Positions 53,408-62,007 of a stretch of 64,000 nt of DNA are shown in pieces (within the stretch, counting starts at the first letter, position 1; each line of letters opens with the position of its first letter). The stretch is from Brevundimonas vesicularis. GTDB lineage: Bacteria > Pseudomonadota > Alphaproteobacteria > Caulobacterales > Caulobacteraceae. The notes below the pieces were generated by a model, which did not search any database, was not told where the DNA came from, and worked only from the letters and a program-made list of their open reading frames with translations. Location: NCBI RefSeq assembly GCF_027886425.1, contig NZ_CP115671.1, positions 2,728,001 through 2,792,000 on the forward strand, read 5' to 3'. The position numbers and the translations under genes were made by a program.

Positions 53408-53440
53408 AGAAAAACGCGCCGCAGCGATGCGGCGCGTCGA
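53408..53440 (-). terminator. Terminator behind the DUF6481 gene
   Basis: A perfect 10-bp stem ACGCGCCGCA / TGCGGCGCGT (53414-53423, 53428-53437) closes a GCGA tetraloop. On the minus strand it is followed by TTTTCTTT. It lies between the hybrid kinase and DUF6481 genes and may serve both strands. Confidence 0.8.
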
Positions 53441-53463
53441 TCTGTTTGGAGCCGCAGCTGGAT

Positions 53464-53820
53464 TTAGCGGCGGGCCTTGCGGGCGGCGTAACGCGCGTCG
53501 CGCTTGGCCTTCTGCTCTTCCTTGGTTAGCTGCTTGCGCGCCTTGCGGTCGGCGCGCTTTTCCGCGTCGATCTCTTCCTGGGCGGCGAGTTCGGCGGCCA
53601 GACGCGCGGCTTCCTTTTCAGCCTTTTCACGACGCTGCTCGGCCTTGGCTAGTTCGTGCTGCTGACGCAGAGCTTCCTTTTCGGCGGCGCGCTTTTCAGC
53701 CAGACGCTCGAACTCGGGATCGGGCGCGGCGGCCTTGGGCTTGAATTTGGCGAGCAGGGCCTTCTTGGCCTCTTGCTGGGCGGTAATGCGGTCGGAGAAT
53801 CCGGTCTTCAGATCTTTCAT
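53464..53820 (-). CDS. Charged coiled-coil protein, DUF6481-like
   Basis: Protein of 118 residues that is almost wholly helical and made of Lys, Arg, Glu and Ala. MKDLKTGFSDRITAQQEAKKALLAKFK leads into long KRAAEKEALRQQHELAKAEQRREKAEKEAARLAAELAAQ repeats and a basic end (RDARYAARKARR). This agrees with the small DUF6481 family of alphaproteobacteria. Function unknown; nucleic acid binding by the basic tail is conceivable. A clear terminator follows. Confidence 0.78.
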   Translation of the reverse strand: MKDLKTGFSDRITAQQEAKKALLAKFKPKAAAPDPEFERLAEKRAAEKEALRQQHELAKAEQRREKAEKEAARLAAELAAQEEIDAEKRADRKARKQLTKEEQKAKRDARYAARKARR

Positions 53821-54066
53821 GCGAAAGCGTCAGGGTTCCTTGTGAGCGACCAGGGCGGTCGTCGGGGGTCAGGCTGCGCCACGCACGGCCCGAAGCGGGG
53901 CGCACAAAGCCGATAAGCGCGCGAAAATCAAGGTTCGCAGCCCGCAAATCGGCCTGATGCGTCATTTGAAGCGTCGCGGCGGCGTGGCCGCAACACTTCG
54001 ATCAGATAGGCGCGGCAGCCCTGATCGCAAGCGCGGCGATAAGAGCGTGCGTCGACCGAGGTGGTC

Positions 54067-54252
54067 TTAGTTCGGCTTTTGCGCTTGGCCGACAGCCGTC
54101 CCGGCTGCGCCGCCCACGGCAGCGCCGACCGGGCCACCGACGACCGCGCCGGCGATAGCGCCGCTGGCGGCCTTCTGTTCGATGGTCGCGCCGCAGGCGG
54201 ACAGGGCGAGCGCAGCCGCAGCGGCTGCGGTCAGGGTGATCATTTTAGTCAT
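54067..54252 (-). CDS. Glycine-zipper lipoprotein, 61 aa
   Basis: Small lipoprotein. MTKMITLTAAAAAALALSAC is the signal with lipobox LSAC. The short mature part ATIEQKAASGAIAGAVVGGPVGAAVGGAAGTAVGQ is a glycine-zipper membrane segment (GxxxG-type repeats) related to the 17-kDa/YmgG-like zippers. GGAGAGAAG precedes ATG 54252. A consensus EcfG promoter lies 26 bases upstream, so induction under general stress is likely. The molecular role is unknown. Confidence 0.82.
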   Translation of the reverse strand: MTKMITLTAAAAAALALSACGATIEQKAASGAIAGAVVGGPVGAAVGGAAGTAVGQAQKPN

Positions 54253-54278
54253 GGGCTTCTCTCCAAAGGCCACGCTTG

Positions 54279-54303
54279 AACGCGAACGCGGCATAGCGGT
54301 TCC
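54279..54303 (-). promoter_or_regulatory. EcfG-type general stress promoter of the glycine-zipper lipoprotein gene
   Basis: GGAAC, 16 bases, CGTT on the minus strand: an exact match to the EcfG consensus. It ends 26 bases before the start codon, the ideal distance. Confidence 0.75.
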
Positions 54304-54372
54304 TGCCTTGGGGTCTAGTTTCGCCGACAACCACCGCCACAATTCTAAACAGCTTTGTTCGCTCCATTTAGT

Positions 54373-54390
54373 TTGCTGCGATGCAGCATA
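54373..54390. repeat. Palindromic motif TTGCTGCGATGCAGCATA, copy 2
   Basis: Inverted repeat TGCTGC-GAT-GCAGCA, identical at 17 of 18 bases to the site at 7456-7473. It lies in the divergent gap before the second cell wall hydrolase gene. The TGC/GCA half-sites resemble operators of PhaR-type regulators. Confidence 0.5.
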
Positions 54391-54501
54391 TCTAGACATA
54401 ACAAGTTCAACAGTTGATGGATACGGTATTCGGCCTGTAGATTTATCCAGTTTTGCCGTTTTGCAGCCACACGGGTCGCCGCGACTGAAAAATACCTACC
54501 G

Positions 54502-54526
54502 AATCCGATGCGTTAACCATCGGATT
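54502..54526. promoter_or_regulatory. Perfect 9-bp inverted repeat upstream of cell wall hydrolase copy 2
   Basis: AATCCGATG and CATCGGATT flank CGTTAAC, 105 bases before the hydrolase start. A second short repeat (GATT-GCG-AATC) overlaps its right arm. It could be an operator or a leader hairpin. Confidence 0.45.
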
Positions 54527-54631
54527 GCGAATCGAACACATTGAGGCCATAAAAGGCTGGCTAAAGGCCCGTCCTCGACGCCCGGGCCACTGAGCCGAGC
54601 GCCGGAATTTGCAGGCTGGACCGCGACCGCA

Positions 54632-55825
54632 ATGGGTCGCCTCGCCGGCAAGACTACCCCGGGGGCCGCGTTTCTCGCCCTGCTGAACAGGACTACCTCG
54701 TTGTCGCATTCCTCGCAGACGCGCGCCATTTTGCGCGCCGATCGTGTGGCCAAGATCAAGCCCATGACGGCTGCTGCAGCCTTTGGCGGTCTGTTGGGAC
54801 TGGCGATCGGATGCGCCTATCTGGGCGGCACGACGGCGCGCGCGACGACGCTGCGCGCCCAGGCCGAACGGATTCAAGGCGCCACCGCCGCCGGTTTCAC
54901 GGAAGAAGCCCTTGCCGCCGCCGCCGGCGGCCTCGACGCCAGCGCCCTGACCATTGCGCGTCGTCATGATCCCTACACCAGCGCGGGCTCGGCCCAGCGC
55001 GATCGCCAGGCCGAACTGCTGGCCGCCCGTCTCGAACAACTCCGTGCGCCCGGCGATCCCAACCTTCGCCGCGCCAGCCTAACCGCACCGACCGCCGCGC
55101 CCGCCTTCCGCGTGGCCAACGCCCTGGACGCCAGCCGCGATCTCGATTGCCTGACCCAGGCCGTCTATTATGAAGCCCGCGGCGAAGGCGCCGACGGCAT
55201 GAAGGCCGTGGCCCAGGTCGTCCTGAACCGCGTGCGCCACCCCGCTTTCCCCAAGACGGTCTGCGGCGTCGTCTTCCAGGGCGCGGCGCGCAGCACCGGT
55301 TGCCAGTTCTCCTTCACCTGCTCCGGGGCGATGCGCGGCCGCGTCAACCAGGCTGCCTGGAACCGCGCCAGGACCGTGGCCTCGAACGCCATGTCGGGGT
55401 CGGTCTTCTCGCGCGTCGGCAATGCGACCCACTTCCACACCACCGCCGTGACGCCGGGTTGGCGTTCGTCGCTGGTGCAGGTCAGCCAGGTCGGCAGCCA
55501 TCTGTTCTATCGCTTCGGCGGCCGCTCAAGCACCGGCGGGACGTTCACCTACGCTGCACGCCGCGCGGCGCCGGCGGACCAGCCGCGCCTGATCCAGGCC
55601 GGCCTCAACCCGGTCGAAACCGCGCGTCAGGCCGGACAGGCGGTCGCCTATTCGATGGTGCTGGCGCAGGAAGGTCGCGCCCTGCCCGCGCCGGCGGCCC
55701 AGTCGACGACGTCTTCGCCTGCCGCCACGCGCGCCGCTGCGGCCCAACCGGCTTCGCGCCCTGCGCGGGCGAACGAAACCTCGGCCAAGACCGACGTCGC
55801 CGAAACGGCTTCCAGCCCCGCCTGA
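54632..55825 (+). CDS. Cell wall hydrolase, SleB-like (Hydrolase_2), copy 2
   Basis: Protein of 397 residues. An N-terminal anchor helix (MTAAAAFGGLLGLAIGCAYLGG, residues about 45-66) is preceded by a basic cytosolic leader; Met45 is an alternative start. The hydrolase domain has DCLTQAVYYEARGEGADGMKAVAQVVLNRVRHPAFPKTVCGVVFQGA, TGCQFSFTCSGAM and ATHFHTTAVTPGW, and aligns well with copy 1 at 48729. The Ala/Thr/Pro-rich C-terminus is probably disordered. It likely cleaves peptidoglycan. Its upstream region holds two palindromic motifs. Confidence 0.88.
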   Translation: MGRLAGKTTPGAAFLALLNRTTSLSHSSQTRAILRADRVAKIKPMTAAAAFGGLLGLAIGCAYLGGTTARATTLRAQAERIQGATAAGFTEEALAAAAGGLDASALTIARRHDPYTSAGSAQRDRQAELLAARLEQLRAPGDPNLRRASLTAPTAAPAFRVANALDASRDLDCLTQAVYYEARGEGADGMKAVAQVVLNRVRHPAFPKTVCGVVFQGAARSTGCQFSFTCSGAMRGRVNQAAWNRARTVASNAMSGSVFSRVGNATHFHTTAVTPGWRSSLVQVSQVGSHLFYRFGGRSSTGGTFTYAARRAAPADQPRLIQAGLNPVETARQAGQAVAYSMVLAQEGRALPAPAAQSTTSSPAATRAAAAQPASRPARANETSAKTDVAETASSPA

Positions 55826-55846
55826 TCGGCGGAGGCCTGGAGGCCG

Positions 55847-56704
55847 TCAGAGCGCGTCCAGGCCGATATCCAGAACCGGCGCCGAATGGGTCAGGGCGCC
55901 AACCGAGATGACGTCCACCCCCGTCTCGGCGATGCCGCGCACGGTTGTCAGATCGACCCCGCCCGAGGCCTCAAGAACGATCCGCCCTGCGACGCGCGCC
56001 ACGGCGGCGCGCAGGTCGTCGAGGCTGAAGTTGTCCAGCATGATGACATCGGGCGCCGCGCCCTCGTCGATCAGGGCCAATACGGCGTCCAGCTGATCCA
56101 GCCCATCGACCTCGACCTCGACCTTCATCAGATGCGGGGCGAAGGCTTTGGCCCGCCGTACCGCCTCGGCGACCCCGCCGCAGACGGCGACGTGGTTGTC
56201 CTTGATCAAGATGGCGTCATCCAGGCCGAAGCGATGGTTGATCCCGCCACCGCAGGCCACGGCGTGCTTCTCCAGCGCGCGCAGCCCCGGCGTAGTCTTG
56301 CGCGTATCCGCGATCCGCGCCTTGGTCCCGGCGACGGCCTCGACATAGGTGCGCGTTAAAGTCGCCACGCCGCTGAGCCGTCCGACAAGATTAAGCGCCG
56401 TCCGCTCGGCCGAGAGGAAGGCGCGCGCGTCAGCCTCGACAACAGCTAGCATGGCGCCCGCGTCAAAGGCGTCGCCGTCCCTCAGCCGCAAATCGACCGA
56501 GGCCTTGGGGTCCATGGCCAGCACGGCCAAGCGCACGCAGTCGATGCCGGCCAGCACGCCGGGTTTCCTGGCCGCAAAGGCCGCCTTCATCCGCGCACCC
56601 TCAGGGATGCAGGCCATGGCGGTCACATCGCCCGCCCGTCCCAGGTCCTCGGCCAGCGCCAGCCGCACGACAGGCTCGATCAGGACTTCTGGAAGTCGTC
56701 TCAT
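55847..56704 (-). CDS. nadC: Nicotinate-nucleotide diphosphorylase (carboxylating)
   Basis: Quinolinate phosphoribosyltransferase of 285 residues. It makes nicotinate mononucleotide from quinolinate and PRPP in de novo NAD synthesis. Motifs include ALAEDLGRAGDVTAMA, AERTALNLVGRLSGVATLTRTYV, IADTRKTTPGLRALEKHAVACGGGINHRFGLDDAILIKDNH and IMLDNFSLDDLRAAV. It overlaps nadB by four bases (ATGA) and is the last gene of the nad unit. Confidence 0.96.
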   Translation of the reverse strand: MRRLPEVLIEPVVRLALAEDLGRAGDVTAMACIPEGARMKAAFAARKPGVLAGIDCVRLAVLAMDPKASVDLRLRDGDAFDAGAMLAVVEADARAFLSAERTALNLVGRLSGVATLTRTYVEAVAGTKARIADTRKTTPGLRALEKHAVACGGGINHRFGLDDAILIKDNHVAVCGGVAEAVRRAKAFAPHLMKVEVEVDGLDQLDAVLALIDEGAAPDVIMLDNFSLDDLRAAVARVAGRIVLEASGGVDLTTVRGIAETGVDVISVGALTHSAPVLDIGLDAL

Positions 56705-58215
56705 TCCGCCGCCTCCAGCGCCGCCGGGTATGGGATCCGCACTCGCGTATGCACCGCCGCCCCATCCGTTTGCGAATACTCCGACCGGTAGTGCCCGCCC
56801 CTGCTCTCGCGCCGGTCCAGCGCCGCCTGGGCAATGAGCCTCGCCGCCAACAGGACGGCCGCCGGCCCGTGCTGGCTCTGCAGCCGGTCAATCAGGGAGA
56901 TGAGGGTCTGTAGTCCCTCCGCATCACGCACCACACCCGCATGCGCCGTCATGGCGGTCCGCAGTTCGGCCATCGCCGCATCCGGCAGGTCAGGCGAGAT
57001 ATCAGCCGCCAACGCGGGGCCGCCGCCGACTTCCTGGGCCGCCGACCGGCCCGCGCGCCGACCGAAGGCCGCCGCTTCCAGCAGAGAGTTGGACGCCAGC
57101 CGGTTGGCGCCGTGAACGCCGGTCGCCGCGCACTCCCCGACCGCATAAAGGCCCGCAACCGTCGTGCGTCCGTCCGCATCGGCGGTGATCCCGCCCATGT
57201 GATAGTGGCAGGCTGCCATCACCGGGATCGGGCTGACGCGCGGGTCTAGCCCGGCGCGCATACAGGCGGCGAAGACGGCGGGAAACGCGTGCGGAAACTT
57301 GTCCCCGATCGCTGCCCGCGCATCCAGAAAGGCCCCTCGCCCGTCGGCGCGCGCCGCATGGACCGCCCGCGCCACCACGTCGCGCGGTTTCAGATCGGCG
57401 TCGTCCGCCTCGCCCAATAGAAAGCGCCCCTGACCATCGATCAGTCGCGCGCCCTCGCCCCGCAAAGCCTCGGTCGCCAGCGGCGCGGGGTCCAGTCCCA
57501 CGTCGATAGCCGTGGGGTGGAATTGTACGAACTCGGGATCGAGGATTTCCGCGCCGGCGCGCGCGGCAAGGGCCATCCCCTCGCCCTTCAACGCCGCCGG
57601 GGTCGTGGTCGCTGCGAACAGACCGCCCGCCCCGCCCGTGGCCAACACCACCGCCGTCGCCGTGATCTCGACCTGGTGGTCGCCGCGCACGACCACCGCC
57701 CCGACCACTCGGCCGTCGGCGTCCTGCGACAGGGCCTTCAGCCGCGCGTCGTCCCAGACCTCGATCAACTTCTCGGCTCGCACCGCTGCAACCACGGCAG
57801 ACAGGATAGCCCGGCCTGCGCCGTCGCCGCCGACCCGGGCCACGCGGGGAACGGAATGGGCCGCCTCCAGGCTGACGACGAAGCCGCCGTCCGCATCCCG
57901 GTCGAACGGCGCGCCCAGGGCCGCCAGCCACTCGACCGTCTCGCGCCCGGCGTCGGTCAGGGCGCGCGCCGCGACCGGCTCGACCAGACCCGCGCCCGCC
58001 GCCTCGGTATCCCTGGCGTGCAATGCGGCCGAGTCCTGCCCTGTCAGCGCCGCCGCCATCCCGCCCTGCGCCCAGGCGGACGAACAGGCGTTCAGCAAGG
58101 GCTCAGGCGTCACGACCAGCACCTTCGCGCCGGCCTTGGCCGCCTCAAGCGCAGCCGAAAGCCCCGCCAGGCCCGCCCCGACGATCAGAGGTCCGTCATG
58201 CCGCGTTCGGTTCAT
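56701..58215 (-). CDS. nadB: L-aspartate oxidase
   Basis: FAD enzyme of 504 residues oxidising aspartate to iminoaspartate, the substrate of NadA. It has PLIVGAGLAGLSAALEAAKAG (FAD), SSAWAQGGMAAA, FVQFHPTAI, the active-site region CHYHMGGITADADGRTTVAGLYAVGECAATGVHGANRLASNSLLEA, and the helical end domain. The start at ATG 58215 overlaps the site-2 protease stop by four bases, and the stop overlaps nadC by four, so the three are translationally coupled. Confidence 0.95.
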   Translation of the reverse strand: MNRTRHDGPLIVGAGLAGLSAALEAAKAGAKVLVVTPEPLLNACSSAWAQGGMAAALTGQDSAALHARDTEAAGAGLVEPVAARALTDAGRETVEWLAALGAPFDRDADGGFVVSLEAAHSVPRVARVGGDGAGRAILSAVVAAVRAEKLIEVWDDARLKALSQDADGRVVGAVVVRGDHQVEITATAVVLATGGAGGLFAATTTPAALKGEGMALAARAGAEILDPEFVQFHPTAIDVGLDPAPLATEALRGEGARLIDGQGRFLLGEADDADLKPRDVVARAVHAARADGRGAFLDARAAIGDKFPHAFPAVFAACMRAGLDPRVSPIPVMAACHYHMGGITADADGRTTVAGLYAVGECAATGVHGANRLASNSLLEAAAFGRRAGRSAAQEVGGGPALAADISPDLPDAAMAELRTAMTAHAGVVRDAEGLQTLISLIDRLQSQHGPAAVLLAARLIAQAALDRRESRGGHYRSEYSQTDGAAVHTRVRIPYPAALEAAE

Positions 58216-59084
58216 CGTCCAAAGCCCAAATAGTTGAGGCCCAACTGCACCGCGCCGGCCGGATCGCCCGCGGTCATCGGCATCAGGGCGCCGACGGCCG
58301 CCGCCGCGCACACCGCCAGGGTCAGCAGATAGAGCGCCAGGCTCTTGCCCGCCTCGGACCAGCTCAGCGTGCCCCAGGCCGCACGCCAGACGCCGCGCCG
58401 CAGATGCTGAAACAACGCCAAGCCTAGGAAAACTGCCAGGATTGGACGACCAGTCGAAATCCCCCACCAGACCACCGCCACGCCGATGAGCAGCAGCACG
58501 ATCTGCTCCAGACGCGGATGCACACGCGTCAGCACCGGGCCTAAAGCCTTGGACCCATCCAGAGGCGGGGCCGGCACGAGGTTCACCAGATTGAGCATGG
58601 CGATGAAGAAGGCGCCCATCAGCCATTCGTCCTGCCCCAGAACCATCCAGACCGCGACGAAGGGGATCATCGCCAGCAGGCCGAACGCCGGTCCGGCCAG
58701 CGACACCAGAACCCCGTCCCACTCGCTCTTCGGCTCCCGCCGCGCCTTGGCCAGACCGCCCAGGAACGGGATGATATAGATGCGGGCCGGCCCCATGCCG
58801 AGCTTGTTCGTGGCCAGGGCGTGGCCCGCCTCGTGGACGAACAGGCCGATCAGCACCGCGCCCGCCACGATGGCGCTGCCCGTGATCCACCACAGGAAGC
58901 CGCCCATCAGCGCCGTGGACAGCATCGCCCAGACCAGGCTCTGGTCCTTCTCGACCGGCGCTTGGGCTGCGGGCGCCGGCGCAGTCTCACGCGCCGATGT
59001 CGTGTCGGGCTTGGCGTCCCACGGTCCCGGCGTGCGGCCCAGAGTACGGTCAGGCGTCTGATCTGTGGTGTCTGTGTTGCTCAT
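58212..59084 (-). CDS. Site-2 protease family membrane metalloprotease (M50)
   Basis: Integral membrane protein of 290 residues with about six helices. A disordered Thr/Pro-rich N-terminus of about 45 residues precedes the membrane part. The zinc site is HEAGH (His84, Glu85, His88) and the third ligand Asp177 is in NLVPAPPLDG, both typical of M50B site-2 proteases. No PDZ or CBS domain is present. It sits between nadA and nadB, overlapping nadB by four bases, although no role in NAD synthesis is known for this family. The substrate is unknown. Confidence 0.9.
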   Translation of the reverse strand: MSNTDTTDQTPDRTLGRTPGPWDAKPDTTSARETAPAPAAQAPVEKDQSLVWAMLSTALMGGFLWWITGSAIVAGAVLIGLFVHEAGHALATNKLGMGPARIYIIPFLGGLAKARREPKSEWDGVLVSLAGPAFGLLAMIPFVAVWMVLGQDEWLMGAFFIAMLNLVNLVPAPPLDGSKALGPVLTRVHPRLEQIVLLLIGVAVVWWGISTGRPILAVFLGLALFQHLRRGVWRAAWGTLSWSEAGKSLALYLLTLAVCAAAAVGALMPMTAGDPAGAVQLGLNYLGFGR

Positions 59085-59142
59085 GGCGTCCAGATGGGCG
59101 CGGACGACCGCCCCGTCGCCGGGACCGATCGCCGCGTCACGC

Positions 59143-60222
59143 TCAGATCAGCTCCACATCGACGTGGTGGCGCGCCTTGACCAGGTCGTAGCGCGCCGGA
59201 ATGGCGGGCGGCGGCAGGTCGATCATTCGCTGCACCGCCAGGCGTCCGCGTTCGATCATGTCGGCTGGCACGGTCACCTCGAACTGCATGTTCAGGAGGC
59301 AGTCGTGGATGTTCTGCAGCGTGATCCGCTTCATGTGCGGGCACAGGTTGCACGGGCCGATGAACTGCACGCCCGCCACGTCGCCGGCCACGTTCGAGGC
59401 CATCGAACATTCGGTGATCATCACCACCTGTCTGGGCCGGCGCGCCTCGACATAGTCGGTCATCGCCGCCGTCGAACCGGCGAAGTCCGCCGCCGCCAGC
59501 ACATCTTCCGGGCATTCGGGGTGGGCCAGGATTTCGGCGCCCGGATAGGCGGCGCGCATCTCGGCGATGTCGTCCACCGTGAACCGTTCATGCACCTCGC
59601 AGCGGCCCTTCCAAGCGATGATCCCGACCGTCGTCTGGGCCGCGACATTGCGCGCCAGGAACTCATCCGGGATCAGAATGACGCGGTCCACCCCCCATTC
59701 CCTGGCCGCCCATTCGACCACCTGAACGGCGTTGGCGGAGGTGCAGCAGATGTCGGTTTCAGCCTTCACATCGGCGGTGGTGTTCACATAGGTCACGACC
59801 GGCAGGCCAGGATAGCGCTGCTTGATCAGCCGCACGTCCGCCCCCGTGATCGATGAAGCCAGCGAGCACCCGGCGCGCAGATCGGGGATCAGCACGGTCT
59901 TCTCGGGCGACAGGATCTTGGAGGTCTCGGCCATGAAGTGAACGCCCGCCTGAACGATCACCTTCGCATCCGACCGCGCGGCTTCCTTGGCCAGGCCCAG
60001 GCTGTCGCCGACGTAGTCCCCGACCCCGTGGAAGATCTCGGGTGTCATATAGTTGTGGGCCAGGATCACGGCGTCGCGCTCACGCTTCAGTCGGTTGATC
60101 TCGCTGATCAGGCGCGCCTGCGCGGGCCATTCCAGCGGCGTGACGTGATCCTTGACCTTGGCCCACACCCCGGCGGTTTCCCGCTCCAGCTCTTTCGTCA
60201 GACCAAAGGCGCCGTCAGCCAT
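59143..60222 (-). CDS. nadA: Quinolinate synthase
   Basis: 4Fe-4S enzyme of 359 residues condensing iminoaspartate with dihydroxyacetone phosphate. Family motifs include LKRERDAVILAHNYMTPEI, GVHFMAETSKILSPEKTVLIPDLRAGCSLA, VTYVNTTADVKAETDICCTSANA and CPHMKRITLQNI. The three cluster cysteines are those of RAGCSLA, ITECSMAS and the CNLCPH segment. Three close Met codons exist (60234, 60228, 60222); GGAG seven bases before ATG 60222 favours the last. A perfect palindrome overlaps the promoter region directly upstream. Confidence 0.95.
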   Translation of the reverse strand: MADGAFGLTKELERETAGVWAKVKDHVTPLEWPAQARLISEINRLKRERDAVILAHNYMTPEIFHGVGDYVGDSLGLAKEAARSDAKVIVQAGVHFMAETSKILSPEKTVLIPDLRAGCSLASSITGADVRLIKQRYPGLPVVTYVNTTADVKAETDICCTSANAVQVVEWAAREWGVDRVILIPDEFLARNVAAQTTVGIIAWKGRCEVHERFTVDDIAEMRAAYPGAEILAHPECPEDVLAAADFAGSTAAMTDYVEARRPRQVVMITECSMASNVAGDVAGVQFIGPCNLCPHMKRITLQNIHDCLLNMQFEVTVPADMIERGRLAVQRMIDLPPPAIPARYDLVKARHHVDVELI

Positions 60223-60237
60223 GATCATCTCCATACC

Positions 60238-60260
60238 CTTATGCTCACATTTAGCATAAG
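60238..60260. promoter_or_regulatory. Probable nad operon operator
   Basis: CTTATGCT and AGCATAAG form a perfect 8-bp inverted repeat around a 7-base centre, 15 bases before the chosen nadA start (60222). TATGCT/AGCATA palindromes before nad genes are expected for a NadQ-type NAD repressor in alphaproteobacteria; the assignment is inferred. Confidence 0.6.
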
Positions 60261-60423
60261 CAGGCGCAATGTAGGCCTATGCGGGCGCTGTGCAAGAGGA
60301 AATGCATGCCGCTCCTATCCGCCACCGAAGACAAAGATTTGCAAAAACCGTTCCCATTTCGGCGAATATCGCCTAAACGGCAGCCCACTTCTTTGCTTCC
60401 AAGCGCCTATCCGCAGCATTTCC

Positions 60424-61938
60424 ATGCAGGACATCATCCGCCGCATCCTCACCGCCCGCGTCTATGACGTGGCGGAGGAAACGCCCCTCGACCCGCTGCG
60501 CCGCCTGTCGGCCCGGCTCGAGCGGCCCGTCCTGCTGAAGCGCGAGGACTTGCAGCCGGTCTTCTCGTTCAAGATCCGCGGCGCCTACAACAAGATCGCC
60601 GGCCTGTCGGAGGATGAGTTGTCCAGGGGCGTCATCTGCGCCTCGGCCGGCAATCATGCGCAAGGAGTGGCCTTGGCGGCCGCTCGCCGCAATACGCCTG
60701 CCACCATCGTCATGCCCACCACGACACCCGGCATCAAGGTGGCGGCCGTCCGGGCCCTAGGCGGCGAGGTGGTTCTGCACGGCGACAGCTTCGACGAGGC
60801 CTACGCCCACGCCCGCGAGCTGGAGAGCCGGACCGGCGCGGCGTTCATTCATCCCTTCGACGACCCCGACGTCATCGCGGGCCAGGGCACGGTGGGGCTG
60901 GAGATCGCCCGTCAGCACGCCGACCCGATCGAAGCCATCTTCGTGCCCATTGGCGGCGGGGGTCTGGCCGCAGGCGTCGCCGCCATCATCAAATTTCTGC
61001 GGCCCGAGACCCGGATCATCGGCGTCGAGCCGGTGGATGCGCCGACGATGAAGTCCGCCATTGACGCGGGCCAGGTCGTGACCCTGGACGAGGTCGGTCT
61101 GTTCGCCGACGGCGTCGCCGTGCGTCGAGCCGGGACCGAGACCTTCCGCCTATGCAAAGACCTGCTGGACGAGATCGTGCTGGTGGACACCGACGCCATC
61201 TGCGCCGCGATCAAGGACATCTTCGACGACAGCCGCGCCATCGCCGAGCCCTCGGGCGCCGTCGCGCTGGCGGGGCTGAAGGCCTGGGCTGCCGGCCATC
61301 CCGGAAGCGGGAGTCTGATCGCCGTCAACTCGGGCGCCAATCTGAACTTCGACCGGTTGCGCCATGTCACCGAACGGGCCGAGATCGGCGAGGGCGCCGA
61401 GGCCCTGCTGGCCGTGGCGATGAAGGACGACCGCGACGACTATCGCCGCTTCCTCGACAGTCTGGATGGCCGTTCGGTCACCGAGTTCAACTATCGCTGG
61501 TCCGGCGACGGGCAGGCGCAAATCTTCGTCGGCGTCGCCCTGCGAAACGGTCCGCACGAGCGGGACGACCTGATCGCGGCCCTGCGTTCGGGCGGTTACG
61601 CCGTCGAGGACATGAGCGACAATGAGACCGCCAAGCTGCACGTCCGCTACATGGTCGGCGGCCGCACGGTGGGCCTGCCGCACGAGCGCATCCTGCGCTT
61701 CCAGTTCCCCGAACGCCCCGGCGCCTTCCTGCGGTTCCTGAACAGCCTACAGCCCGCCTGGGCCCTGACGCTGTTTCACTATCGCAACCACGGCGACGAC
61801 GTCGGCCGGGTGCTGGCGGGCATCAGCGTGCCGCCCCAAGAACAGGATCAACTGACCGCCGCCCTGGCCGATCTGGGCTACCCCTACGTCGATGAAACCG
61901 CCAATCCGGCGTGCCGCCTGTTTCTGGACGGCGCGTAA
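60424..61938 (+). CDS. ilvA: Threonine ammonia-lyase, biosynthetic type
   Basis: PLP enzyme of 504 residues deaminating threonine to 2-oxobutanoate, the first step of isoleucine synthesis. Lys50 in FSFKIRGAYNK binds PLP and GGGGLAAGVAA is the phosphate loop. Two ACT-like regulatory domains follow (from about 330: RAEIGEGAEALLAVAMKDDRDDYRRFLDSLDG and ILRFQFPERPGAFLRFLNSL), so isoleucine feedback control is expected. Length agrees with the long IlvA form. ATG 60424 begins the family start and is preceded only by a weak ribosome site. Confidence 0.95.
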   Translation: MQDIIRRILTARVYDVAEETPLDPLRRLSARLERPVLLKREDLQPVFSFKIRGAYNKIAGLSEDELSRGVICASAGNHAQGVALAAARRNTPATIVMPTTTPGIKVAAVRALGGEVVLHGDSFDEAYAHARELESRTGAAFIHPFDDPDVIAGQGTVGLEIARQHADPIEAIFVPIGGGGLAAGVAAIIKFLRPETRIIGVEPVDAPTMKSAIDAGQVVTLDEVGLFADGVAVRRAGTETFRLCKDLLDEIVLVDTDAICAAIKDIFDDSRAIAEPSGAVALAGLKAWAAGHPGSGSLIAVNSGANLNFDRLRHVTERAEIGEGAEALLAVAMKDDRDDYRRFLDSLDGRSVTEFNYRWSGDGQAQIFVGVALRNGPHERDDLIAALRSGGYAVEDMSDNETAKLHVRYMVGGRTVGLPHERILRFQFPERPGAFLRFLNSLQPAWALTLFHYRNHGDDVGRVLAGISVPPQEQDQLTAALADLGYPYVDETANPACRLFLDGA

Positions 61939-62007
61939 CTACGTAGTACGCCCTTAACCGGGCGTTTGCGGGCGGCGGCGCATGAATACAGGCCTACGGA
62001 GCCCGTC

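Larger units (their letters stand above)
54253..54631. other. Intergenic region with divergent regulatory signals
   Basis: A 379-base gap between the glycine-zipper gene (minus) and the second cell wall hydrolase gene (plus), clearly richer in A+T than its surroundings in 54340-54540. It holds an EcfG-type promoter on the minus strand, the second copy of an 18-base palindromic motif and a 9-bp inverted repeat. I see no gene in it. Confidence 0.6.

Noticed and set aside
53821..54066. Possible small gene or tRNA between the DUF6481 and glycine-zipper genes
   Set aside because: Open frames here run on as shadows of their neighbours. A GGTTCG-like T-loop word near 53930 lacks the other arms of a tRNA.
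54511..54526. CtrA binding site (TTAA-N7-TTAA)
   Set aside because: Only one TTAA half is present; the second half does not match. The inverted repeat explains the sequence better.
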